Shown one piece after another: positions 9,001-17,400 of a DNA stretch of 64,000 nucleotides. How positions within the stretch are numbered: the stretch's first letter is position 1; each line of letters begins with the position of its first letter. Source of the stretch: Streptococcus sp. DTU_2020_1001019_1_SI_AUS_MUR_006 (lineage in GTDB: Bacteria; Bacillota; Bacilli; Lactobacillales; Streptococcaceae); the NCBI RefSeq assembly GCF_032340315.1, contig NZ_CP135436.1, positions 889,501 to 953,500 on the forward strand. Reading direction: 5' to 3'. Under the pieces are notes generated by a model. The model was given only the letters and a program-made list of their open reading frames with translations, searched no databases and was not told where the DNA came from. A program made the translations under genes and the position numbers.

Positions 9001-11135
9001 GAGATGAAGCCATCACAGGTAAAGCTGAGCCAGGTTCAACAGTCGAAGTCACTCTTCCAGGCGGAGCTAAGAAATCAGCCACAGCAGGTGAAGATGGAAC
9101 CTTCAGCATTCCAGTATCTGGCTTGAATGAAAACGACGAAGTCTCAGTAACAGCAACAGACGCAGCTAAGAACACATCAACTCCAACTACAGCAACAGTA
9201 GCGAAAGCCGATGATAAGACAGCACCAGATGCGCCAGTTGTGAACCCAGTTAAAGCTGGAGATGAAGCCATCACAGGTAAAGCTGAGCCAGGTTCAACAG
9301 TCGAAGTCACTCTTCCAGGCGGAGCTAAGAAATCAGCCACAGCAGGTGAAGATGGAACCTTCAGCATTCCAGTATCTGGCTTGAATGAAAACGACGAAGT
9401 CTCAGTAACAGCAACAGACGCAGCTAAGAACACATCAACTCCAACTACAGCAACAGTAGCGAAAGCCGATGATAAGACAGCACCAGATGCGCCAGTTGTG
9501 AACCCAGTTAAAGCTGGAGATGAAGCCATCACAGGTAAAGCTGAGCCAGGTTCAACAGTCGAAGTCACTCTTCCAGGCGGAGCTAAGAAATCAGCCACAG
9601 CAGGTGAAGATGGAACCTTCAGCATTCCAGTATCTGGCTTGAATGAAAACGACGAAGTCTCTGTAACAGCAACAGACGCAGCTAAGAACACATCAACTCC
9701 AACTACAGCAACAGTAGCGAAAGCAGATGATAAGACAGCACCAGATGCGCCAGTTGTGAACCCAGTTAAAGCTGGTGACACAGCAGTAACAGGTACAGCT
9801 GAAGCCGGTTCAACAGTCGAAGTAACCCTTCCAGATGGCACTAAAGCAACTGCAACAGCCGACCAAGATGGTAACTTCAGCGTTCCAGTAAGTGGCTTGG
9901 AAGAAGGCCAAACAGTCTCTGTTACAGCAACAGACGCAGCTAAGAACACATCAACTCCAACTACAGCAACAGTAGCGAAAGCCGATGATAAGACAGCTCC
10001 AGATGCCCCAGTTGTGAACCCAGTTAAAGCTGGTGACACAGCAGTAACAGGTACAGCTGAAGCCGGTTCAACAGTCGAAGTAACCCTTCCAGATGGCACT
10101 AAAGCAACTGCAACAGCCGACCAAGATGGTAACTTCAGCGTTCCAGTAAGTGGCTTGGAAGAAGGCCAAACAGTCTCAGTAACAGCAACAGACGCAGCTA
10201 AGAACACATCAACTCCAACTACAGCAACAGTAGCGAAAGCCGATGATAAGACAGCTCCAGATGCCCCAGTTGTGAACCCAGTTAAAGCTGGTGACACAGC
10301 AGTAACAGGTACAGCTGAAGCCGGTTCAACAGTCGAAGTAACTCTTCCAGATGGCACTAAAGCAACTGCAACAGCCGACCAAGATGGTAACTTCAGTGTT
10401 CCAGTAAGTGGCTTGGAAGAAGGCCAAACAGTCTCTGTTACAGCAACAGACGCAGCTAAGAACACATCAACTCCAACTACAGCAACAGTAGCGAAAGCCG
10501 ATGATAAGACAGCACCAGATGCGCCAGTTGTGAACCCAGTTAAAGCTGGAGATGAAGCCATCACAGGTAAAGCTGAGCCAGGTTCAACTGTCGAAGTCAC
10601 TCTTCCAGGCGGAGCTAAGAAATCAGCAACAGCAGGTGAAGATGGAACCTTCAGCATTCCAGTATCTGGCTTGAAAGCTGGTGATAAAGTGACTGCCGTA
10701 GCAAAAGATGCATCAGGCAATACATCAACTCCAACAGAGAAAACAGTTGGTAAAGGTGATGGTAAGGATGCGGATAATGTTAAAGTACCAGCTCTTACTC
10801 CAGTAGTAGATCCTAACAACTTGACAGATGCCGAAAAAGCTAAGGTAGCTGACGAAGTTAAGAAAGCTAACCCAACAGCGACAGATGTTGAGGTTAACAA
10901 CGATGGAACTGTGGTTGTAACATTTGCAGACGGTTCAGTAGCAGTACTTGCATCTGAAAAAGTCGTTAAAGAAGCAACTAAAGAGTCACCTGCTCAAGAA
11001 CCATCTAAGAAAGCGGGAGCGAAAGAATTGCCAAACACTGGTACAAAACAATCTAGCGCTTCACTTGCTCTAGCACTTCTTGCAGCAGCGACAGGAGGAC
11101 TCCTTATCTCTAAAAAACGTAAGGAAGAAGAGTAA
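1..11135 (+). CDS. Giant LPXTG surface protein with tandem Ig-like (Big_6-type) repeats, 5' end outside window
   Basis: The reading frame is open from the first base and ends at the TAA at 11133-11135, so the start lies upstream of the window. At least 3710 residues are visible. From 96 to 10673 there are 41 tandem units of exactly 86 residues (258 bp), preceded by part of another. Each carries landmarks such as DKTAPDAPVVNPVKAGD, AEPGSTVEVTLP and DGTFSIPVSGL, typical of bacterial Ig-like Big_6 domains. Two variants occur: 34 type A (GDEAITGKAEPG) and 7 type B (GDTAVTGTAEAG). A last variant domain and a charged linker follow, then LPNTG near 11029-11043, a hydrophobic stretch and a KKRKEEE tail, so sortase A should anchor it to peptidoglycan. 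The repeats probably form a long stalk that displays an N-terminal adhesin domain not seen here. An internal TTG at 93 is not a credible start because it lies within a repeat. Confidence 0.93.
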   Translation, partial: GSTVEVTLPGGAKKSATAGEDGTFSIPVSGLNENDEVSVTATDAAKNTSTPTTATVAKADDKTAPDAPVVNPVKAGDEAITGKAEPGSTVEVTLPGGAKKSATAGEDGTFSIPVSGLNENDEVSVTATDAAKNTSTPTTATVAKADDKTAPDAPVVNPVKAGDEAITGKAEPGSTVEVTLPGGAKKSATAGEDGTFSIPVSGLNENDEVSVTATDAAKNTSTPTTATVAKADDKTAPDAPVVNPVKAGDEAITGKAEPGSTVEVTLPGGAKKSATAGEDGTFSIPVSGLNENDEVSVTATDAAKNTSTPTTATVAKADDKTAPDAPVVNPVKAGDEAITGKAEPGSTVEVTLPGGAKKSATAGEDGTFSIPVSGLNENDEVSVTATDAAKNTSTPTTATVAKADDKTAPDAPVVNPVKAGDEAITGKAEPGSTVEVTLPGGAKKSATAGEDGTFSIPVSGLNENDEVSVTATDAAKNTSTPTTATVAKADDKTAPDAPVVNPVKAGDEAITGKAEPGSTVEVTLPGGAKKSATAGEDGTFSIPVSGLNENDEVSVTATDAAKNTSTPTTATVAKADDKTAPDAPVVNPVKAGDEAITGKAEPGSTVEVTLPGGAKKSATAGEDGTFSIPVSGLNENDEVSVTATDAAKNTSTPTTATVAKADDKTAPDAPVVNPVKAGDEAITGKAEPGSTVEVTLPGGAKKSATAGEDGTFSIPVSGLNENDEVSVTATDAAKNTSTPTTATVAKADDKTAPDAPVVNPVKAGDEAITGKAEPGSTVEVTLPGGAKKSATAGEDGTFSIPVSGLNENDEVSVTATDAAKNTSTPTTATVAKADDKTAPDAPVVNPVKAGDEAITGKAEPGSTVEVTLPGGAKKSATAGEDGTFSIPVSGLNENDEVSVTATDAAKNTSTPTTATVAKADDKTAPDAPVVNPVKAGDEAITGKAEPGSTVEVTLPGGAKKSATAGEDGTFSIPVSGLNENDEVSVTATDAAKNTSTPTTATVAKADDKTAPDAPVVNPVKAGDEAITGKAEPGSTVEVTLPGGAKKSATAGEDGTFSIPVSGLNENDEVSVTATDAAKNTSTPTTATVAKADDKTAPDAPVVNPVKAGDTAVTGTAEAGSTVEVTLPDGTKATATADQDGNFSVPVSGLEEGQTVSVTATDAAKNTSTPTTATVAKADDKTAPDAPVVNPVKAGDTAVTGTAEAGSTVEVTLPDGTKATATADQDGNFSVPVSGLEEGQTVSVTATDAAKNTSTPTTATVAKADDKTAPDAPVVNPVKAGDEAITGKAEPGSTVEVTLPGGAKKSATAGEDGTFSIPVSGLNENDEVSVTATDAAKNTSTPTTATVAKADDKTAPDAPVVNPVKAGDEAITGKAEPGSTVEVTLPGGAKKSATAGEDGTFSIPVSGLNENDEVSVTATDAAKNTSTPTTATVAKADDKTAPDAPVVNPVKAGDEAITGKAEPGSTVEVTLPGGAKKSATAGEDGTFSIPVSGLNENDEVSVTATDAAKNTSTPTTATVAKADDKTAPDAPVVNPVKAGDEAITGKAEPGSTVEVTLPGGAKKSATAGEDGTFSIPVSGLNENDEVSVTATDAAKNTSTPTTATVAKADDKTAPDAPVVNPVKAGDEAITGKAEPGSTVEVTLPGGAKKSATAGEDGTFSIPVSGLNENDEVSVTATDAAKNTSTPTTATVAKADDKTAPDAPVVNPVKAGDEAITGKAEPGSTVEVTLPGGAKKSATAGEDGTFSIPVSGLNENDEVSVTATDAAKNTSTPTTATVAKADDKTAPDAPVVNPVKAGDEAITGKAEPGSTVEVTLPGGAKKSATAGEDGTFSIPVSGLNENDEVSVTATDAAKNTSTPTTATVAKADDKTAPDAPVVNPVKAGDEAITGKAEPGSTVEVTLPGGAKKSATAGEDGTFSIPVSGLNENDEVSVTATDAAKNTSTPTTATVAKADDKTAPDAPVVNPVKAGDEAITGKAEPGSTVEVTLPGGAKKSATAGEDGTFSIPVSGLNENDEVSVTATDAAKNTSTPTTATVAKADDKTAPDAPVVNPVKAGDTAVTGTAEAGSTVEVTLPDGTKATATADQDGNFSVPVSGLEEGQTVSVTATDAAKNTSTPTTATVAKADDKTAPDAPVVNPVKAGDTAVTGTAEAGSTVEVTLPDGTKATATADQDGNFSVPVSGLEEGQTVSVTATDAAKNTSTPTTATVAKADDKTAPDAPVVNPVKAGDEAITGKAEPGSTVEVTLPGGAKKSATAGEDGTFSIPVSGLNENDEVSVTATDAAKNTSTPTTATVAKADDKTAPDAPVVNPVKAGDEAITGKAEPGSTVEVTLPGGAKKSATAGEDGTFSIPVSGLNENDEVSVTATDAAKNTSTPTTATVAKADDKTAPDAPVVNPVKAGDEAITGKAEPGSTVEVTLPGGAKKSATAGEDGTFSIPVSGLNENDEVSVTATDAAKNTSTPTTATVAKADDKTAPDAPVVNPVKAGDEAITGKAEPGSTVEVTLPGGAKKSATAGEDGTFSIPVSGLNENDEVSVTATDAAKNTSTPTTATVAKADDKTAPDAPVVNPVKAGDEAITGKAEPGSTVEVTLPGGAKKSATAGEDGTFSIPVSGLNENDEVSVTATDAAKNTSTPTTATVAKADDKTAPDAPVVNPVKAGDEAITGKAEPGSTVEVTLPGGAKKSATAGEDGTFSIPVSGLNENDEVSVTATDAAKNTSTPTTATVAKADDKTAPDAPVVNPVKAGDEAITGKAEPGSTVEVTLPGGAKKSATAGEDGTFSIPVSGLNENDEVSVTATDAAKNTSTPTTATVAKADDKTAPDAPVVNPVKAGDEAITGKAEPGSTVEVTLPGGAKKSATAGEDGTFSIPVSGLNENDEVSVTATDAAKNTSTPTTATVAKADDKTAPDAPVVNPVKAGDEAITGKAEPGSTVEVTLPGGAKKSATAGEDGTFSIPVSGLNENDEVSVTATDAAKNTSTPTTATVAKADDKTAPDAPVVNPVKAGDEAITGKAEPGSTVEVTLPGGAKKSATAGEDGTFSIPVSGLNENDEVSVTATDAAKNTSTPTTATVAKADDKTAPDAPVVNPVKAGDEAITGKAEPGSTVEVTLPGGAKKSATAGEDGTFSIPVSGLNENDEVSVTATDAAKNTSTPTTATVAKADDKTAPDAPVVNPVKAGDEAITGKAEPGSTVEVTLPGGAKKSATAGEDGTFSIPVSGLNENDEVSVTATDAAKNTSTPTTATVAKADDKTAPDAPVVNPVKAGDTAVTGTAEAGSTVEVTLPDGTKATATADQDGNFSVPVSGLEEGQTVSVTATDAAKNTSTPTTATVAKADDKTAPDAPVVNPVKAGDTAVTGTAEAGSTVEVTLPDGTKATATADQDGNFSVPVSGLEEGQTVSVTATDAAKNTSTPTTATVAKADDKTAPDAPVVNPVKAGDTAVTGTAEAGSTVEVTLPDGTKATATADQDGNFSVPVSGLEEGQTVSVTATDAAKNTSTPTTATVAKADDKTAPDAPVVNPVKAGDEAITGKAEPGSTVEVTLPGGAKKSATAGEDGTFSIPVSGLKAGDKVTAVAKDASGNTSTPTEKTVGKGDGKDADNVKVPALTPVVDPNNLTDAEKAKVADEVKKANPTATDVEVNNDGTVVVTFADGSVAVLASEKVVKEATKESPAQEPSKKAGAKELPNTGTKQSSASLALALLAAATGGLLISKKRKEEE
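96..10673 (+). repeat. 41 tandem 258-bp repeats (34 type A, 7 type B)
   Basis: The unit length is constant at 258 bp, with no frame-breaking indel. The order from the left is 12 A, 2 B, 9 A, 2 B, 12 A, 3 B, 1 A. Copies of one type are almost identical at DNA level; only a few silent markers vary, for example GCC or GCA in AKADD and TCA or TCT in EVSV. Such homogeneity points to recent expansion or gene conversion, and it makes the copy number prone to assembly error. Confidence 0.95.
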
Positions 11136-11224
11136 ACCATTACTCGGATAAAGCAAATCTTAGAATCTTGATTCTATGAGATTGCTAGAAAAGAAGCTGG
11201 GTAAAAACTCACTTCTAAATATCA

Positions 11225-11269
11225 AAACAACGAGCATTTCCATAGTTGGAGATGCTCGTTGTTTCTTAT
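11225..11269 (+). terminator. Rho-independent terminator of the Ig-repeat gene
   Basis: A 13-bp perfect stem (11225-11237 pairing with 11252-11264) with a short loop is followed by a T-rich stretch, 90 bp after the stop codon. Confidence 0.85.
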
Positions 11270-11403
11270 TATTTTCATAAAAACTCTTGTGTATGAAATT
11301 GAAAATAATAGGAAGTTGAGAATGCTTGATAAACAGTATCCACTGATAAGAATCTTGTTAACGGTATGTAGCGTAAAATAATTTCAAGAGGCAAACAAAA
11401 TCC

Positions 11404-11432
11404 TTGTTTATTGGAGGGAAATTCGATAAAAT
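11404..11432 (+). promoter_or_regulatory. Candidate sigma-A promoter of the M26 protease
   Basis: A TTGTTT -35 and a TAAAAT -10 are separated by 17 bp, about 40 bp upstream of the start codon. AAAGGA at 11457-11462 is the likely ribosome binding site. Confidence 0.55.
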
Positions 11433-11471
11433 AGAAAGGATTTAATATTTTATTATAAAGGAAAAAGTTAA

Positions 11472-14400
11472 GTGATGAAACATCAATTTTACGGAGAAAA
11501 GCGCCAGCGTTTTTCTTTTAGAAAGTTATCAGTAGGTCTGATATCAGCGACTATTGGAAGCTTCTTTTTGGGTTCTGTAGTTGGGACTAGTACACAGCCT
11601 GTTGAAGCAGCAGAGTTAGCAGCGAATCAAGCTGTTCAGATTCAGTATAAGTATGTTATAGAATCAGAATTGACAGATGCTGAAAATGCGATGGTTGTTA
11701 AGGAACTTCCAAAATTTGTAGAGGAAAGTACAGATGCATACTACTTGGTTTATCGTCCTAAAAAAGAAGGAAGATTGATAGGAAACTTACCAAGTACTGG
11801 CTACTCCGGTATATGGGAAGCAATCTTTGCAACAGCTGGTATTGTTCTTGCGGTCTTGGTAATTTCTAAGGGGAAAAACGGGAAAAGATATCTATCTTCG
11901 ATTTTATTGGTGACTGGACTAGGATCCATTCTTCTTTCTCCTTCAATACTTGCAGTTACAAATATTGAGCTAGCTGCTTATAATCAGCTTTTAAATTTGG
12001 GACTAGGAGAGCAACTACCTCAGCCCTTGAACATTGAAAATTTTGAATACATTGGTTATCTGAAGAGTCAGGCTATTTTGAAAAATTCTTTGGAGCAAGG
12101 TGAAGAATCTAAGCATAAAGCTAATCAGACTGTGAATCAATCAGTGGACGGATCTGAAAATGACAAAGCGGTGGCAGTATCAAAAGCAGATAGTTCAGAC
12201 AAGTCGACAGATGAAAAACTGGAGCTTGTCAATGGAGCAAACCGAGTGCCATCGGGAAGCTCAATTTCTGATCGCTCTGAGTTACAATTATCTAGTCAAG
12301 ATGAAAGTCAAACGCAAGTGCTTCCTTATCAAACAGAATATCGCTATTCGGATAATCTTGTTAAGGGGCAAACAAAGACCATTCAGGTGGGTGTATCTGG
12401 GGAACGTACAGTGATTACTCGTCGCTACAGTGCTAATCAGAAGGTGATAAAATCTGAGTTGGTGTTTGATCAAGTGACAGTCCAACCTATTTCAGAGATT
12501 ATTTTGGTGGGCACGGCAGAAAGTAATCAATTGCTTAAAGAATCTCCTGTTCACGACTTGCCAGAGTACCCAGCTCCTGTGGGTACAGCTGGCACAGACC
12601 CAGCTCCCGTTCATGAAGTTCCAGAATATACAGATTCAGTAGGGACGGTAGGTATAGAACCCGCCCTCGTTCACGAAGTCCCAGCCTACACAGAATCAGT
12701 AGGGACGGTAGGTACAGAACCTGTTCCGGTACATGACGTTCCCGAGTACACAGATTCAGTAGGTACATCTGGTGACGAACCAGCCCCTGTTCACGACGTT
12801 CCAGAATATACAGAATCAGTCGGCACAGCAGGCGACGCCCCAGCCCCCGTACATGACTTGCCGGAGTATACAGATCCAGTCGGCACATCTGGTGTAGAGC
12901 CTACCCCAGTTCATGAGGTTCCCGAGTACACAGAATTAGTCGGCACAGCAGGTGCAGATCCAGCCCCAGTTTACGAAATTCCCGAGTATACAGAATCAGT
13001 AGGAACATCTGGTGTAGAGCCTACCCCAGTTCATGAGGTTCCCGAGTACACAGAATCAGTCGGCACAACTGGCGAAGAACCAGCCCTAGTTCACGACGTT
13101 CCCGAGTATACAGAATTAATCGGTACATCTGGTTACGAACCCGCTCCAGTTCACGAAGTCCCTGAATATATAGAATCAGTCGGCACAGTAGGTGCAGATC
13201 CCGCCCTGGTTTATGAGGTTCCCGAGTACCCAGATCCAGTCGGCACAGCAGGTGCAGAGCCTACCCCAGTTCATGAATTACCAGAGTATACAGATCAAGT
13301 AAATACGGTAGGTTCAGAGCCCGTTCCGGTACATGAAGTTCCAGAGTACATAGATCCAGTAAGTACGGTAGGTTCAGAGTCCGCTCCGGTACATGAAGTC
13401 CTAGAGTATACAGATCCAGTCGGCACAGCAGATACAGAATCCGCTCCCGTTCACGAATTGCCGGAGTATACATCCCCTGTCGGCACAGCAGGCGACAATC
13501 CCGCCCCGGTTTATGACTTACCAGAGTATACAGAACCAGTCGGCACAACTGGCGAAGAACCCGCCCTAGTTCACGATGTTCCCGAGTATACAGAAACAGT
13601 CGGCACATCTGGTGACGCACCCGCCCCAGTTCATGAATTACCAGAGTATACAGAAACAGTCGGCACAGCAGGCGACGCCCCAGCTCCGGTTCATGAGGTT
13701 CCCGAGTATACAGATCCAGTCGGCACGGCAGGTACAGAACCCGCCCCCGTTTATGACTTGCCAGAGTACACAGAACCTGTTGGTACAGCAGGCGACGAAC
13801 CCGCTCCAGTTCATGATATTCCAGAATATACAGATCCTGTAGGCACAGCTGGTGAAGACTCAGCTCTGGTTCACGAACTGCCAGAGTACACAGATTCAGT
13901 CGGCACAGCAGGCGACGAACCCGCTCTGGTTCACGAATTGCCAGAGTATACAGATTCGTTGGGCACAGCTGGTGACGATCCATCCCCAGTTCACGAATTC
14001 CCAGAATATACAGATCCAGTCGGCACAGCTGGTACAGATCCATCCCCCGTTCATGAATTACCAGAGTACCCAGAATCAGTCGGCACAGTTGGTGACGAAC
14101 CTGCCCCCGTTCATGAAGTCCCAGAATATACAGACCCAGTCGGCACAGCAGGTGCTGAACCAGCTCTAGTTCACGAAATCCCAGAATATACAGATTCAGT
14201 CGGCACAGCAGGCGACGATCCAGCCCTGGTTCATGAATTACCAGAGTATACAGAACCAGTCGGCACAGTGGGTGACGCACCCGCTCCAGTTTACGAAATT
14301 CCCGAGTATACAGAACCAGTCGGCACATCTGGTGTAGAGCCTACACCAGTTCATGAGGTTCCCGAGTACACAGACCCAGTCGGCACAGCAGGTGACGAAC

Positions 14401-17400
14401 CTGCTCCGGTTCATGACTTGCCAGAGTATACAGACCCAGTCGGCACAGCAGGTGACGAACCCGCTCCAGTTCACGACGTTCCAGGTTACACAGATTCAGT
14501 AGGCACAGCAGGCGACGATCCAGCCCCTGTTCATGAATTACCAGAGTATACAGAATCAGTAGGCACAGCAGGCGACGGTCCAGCCTCAGTTTATGAATTA
14601 CCAGAGTATACAGACCCAGTCGGCACAGCTGGCACAGAGCCTACACCAAGTTTTGACCTTCCTGAGTTAGAGCTTAGCTATGTAGATGAAACGAGAGTTG
14701 AAAAAGTAGCCTTTAAGATTGAGGAGCAGTATACTGATGAGTTGGTCAAGGATTCACGTATTGTAAGTGTTCCTGGAGTGGAAGGTGAGCGTACAATCAA
14801 AACTAGGGTCTACTATTCAAATAATCAAGAATTGGATCGTCTAGAATTATCTAATGAAGAAACCTTGCCACCAGTGACTCAGATTGTTAAGATTGGAACA
14901 GCAAGTCCGTTTATGATTCCAAATGATGCTCCAAAGGTTGAAGCATTGGATGAATTTGATTTAATTCCTCTCTACAATCTATTGTCGGAAGCAGAGCAAG
15001 TTAAATCACAGGCACGTTATTTTAACGATATCTCAACTCGCCAAATTAGTTACGACTCGGCACTCCTTAAAGGTCAAGAATTATTGACGCAATCAGAAGC
15101 TAGCCAAGAGCAAGTCAACCAAGCAGTTGCAAGCATTGAGAATGCGAAAGAGCAATTACAGGGCCCAGATGTCACTAAGGTAGCTTTACAAACAGAATAC
15201 CGAGAAAGTCAAGACATCCAGGATAGCTTCAAATACAAAAATGCTGACTCAGATAAAAAAACAAACTTTACAAGAGAATTTGCAAATGCAGAGACAGTTT
15301 TAGCAAATCGACTAGCTAGCCAAGTTCAAGTTGATCAAGCCTTGGCGAACTTGACAGCAGCCAGAACGGCTCTAAATGGAGTTGCAAAAGTTAGACCAAA
15401 TCTAAGTATCCTCAGTCTTACAGAAAATCCAGAAGATCGTTCTGTTACGGTTCAGTACAACATGACTGATGAAACTCAATCATTACGGACAGCTACAGCA
15501 GAATTATATGAAGGTGACCAGCTTGTACGCTCACTTCCGATTACGAATTTTGCAGGCAGTCTCAAGATTGGTGATTTGGATCATTATACAAATTATACTT
15601 TGAAGACAAAATTGACCTATGAATTAGATCAAGGCCAGGTTACAGACTTTGAAAAGGACAGTCGTCAATTTGAACTCGAGTATAAGAAAATTTCTATCCG
15701 AAATGTAGAATCTGTTGAATTCTACAGCAAGGAAAATGAGCAGTATAAACGTTTGATTTCCATGAACGCAGTTCCAAGTGATTTGTCAAATTACTTTGTC
15801 AAAGTTAAGTCTGCCGAGTCGAAAGAAATGCTCCTGCCAGTTCAGAGTATTGCCGAAAGCACTAAAGATGGTAGGGAAGTTTATAAGGTCACTGTATCTC
15901 TGCCTGAGCTTGTGCAAGAAAGTGAAACAGGTTATAAACCAGGATATGACTTCTACATCAGCAAGTCTCATTCAAATCAGCAAGGTGTTTATACTAGTTT
16001 TGCAAGTCTGTTAGAAGCGATGAAGAGCAACATGGCAGGCAACTATGTGCTAGGAGCTGATTTAGATGCTAGTGAAGTAAGCTTGGCAGCAAGCGATTAT
16101 GTTTATTTACGAAACAACTTTACAGGTAGCCTTACAGGTAGTCATAATGGTAAACAGTATGCTATTTACAACCTAGCCAAGCCTTTGTTTGAGAATCTCA
16201 AGAGTGGTGCAAGGATTACAAATATCGATTTGAAGGATGTCAATATTGTTGGGACTTATGATTCTGCAAGCTTGGCCCGTTCTGCAGAAAACGCTCACAT
16301 TCAAGATGTCTCTGCTCAAGGACGAGTTGCCGTGGTAGGGAATGCAAGTCAAGTTGCGGGGCTAGTGGTTGTTGCAACTAACACACAAATCACAAATAGT
16401 TCCTTTACAGGTACTATTCAGACTAATGATAAGCAAAGCAAGGCCTATAATGTCGGAGGATTAGTCGCAAATCTGAAAGGAAATGCTTCCCTACTGACAC
16501 AAAGTAGAGCAGATGTTACTATTTTAGCGAGTGCCAAGACTAATGAGCAACGCTTTGGTGGTTTAGTCGGAAGATTAGAAGCCAATGCTCGTATCACTAA
16601 TTCCTATGCATCAGGGAAAATTCAGAACTCAACCAAGAATGGCCAAATTGGTGGAGTAGTTGGTTCAAATTACTACAATGGTTTGATTGACAACGTCTTG
16701 AGTAATGTCAGTGGATCAAGAGTTTATAGTATTTCTGGCGATCAAGGTTATAAAAATGACCGTATCACCAATGCCTATGCAGTCGAAGGAATTGAAACAC
16801 TAGCAGAAGATCCATTTGCTAGCTCTAAGCTTAGTCTTGAACAAGCCCAAGACAAGCTAGGAGAGTTTGGAATCACGACAAGCCTGGACGACACCAATCT
16901 GAACCTCTATGCAGTAGATTATAGTAAGGCGAAGAAAGTAGACAGTAACCGTACTATAGCTTACTTAAATATGGAAAAACTTCTGCCATTCTATAATAAG
17001 GAAACAATCGTAGCTTATGCCAACAAGCTAGCGGAGGATCATAAGCTCAACACCAGCTATTTGCTCGATGTAGTTCCGATGAAAGATCAGCAGATCATCA
17101 CGGATATTCATGGAAATAAGACAGGCATCAATCGTCTCATGCTTCATTACGAAGACAATACCATTCAGTATCTAGAAGTTACCTATAAGGGAGACTTTAA
17201 AAATAAGGCTATAGCAGAATATACCATCAAGGACTTGAATCTTCTCTATACTCCGGAAGCCTTCCTATCTGACTATAGCAAGATTCTCACCAAAGTTTTA
17301 CCAGAGTTGAATAAGGTAGTTTTAGATTCAGCTGCTGTGAGAACGGTTTTAGGTATAAATGCAGAAACTTCTCTGGATGATCTTTATTTGGATAAAGCCT

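Larger units (their letters stand above)
11136..11471. other. Intergenic spacer between surface-protein gene and M26 protease gene
   Basis: This 336-bp spacer holds the terminator at 11225-11269 and the protease promoter at 11404-11432. I see no additional gene in it. Confidence 0.7.

Noticed and set aside
1..10673. Tandem repeats considered as a CRISPR array
   Set aside because: The unit is a 258-bp in-frame coding repeat with no unique spacers.
13261..14328. 355-codon open frame on the minus strand inside the M26 protease
   Set aside because: It exists because the 60-bp repeat period is a multiple of three, so a stop-free antisense frame is repeated. The protein is Leu/Arg-rich noise and there is no promoter or ribosome binding site.
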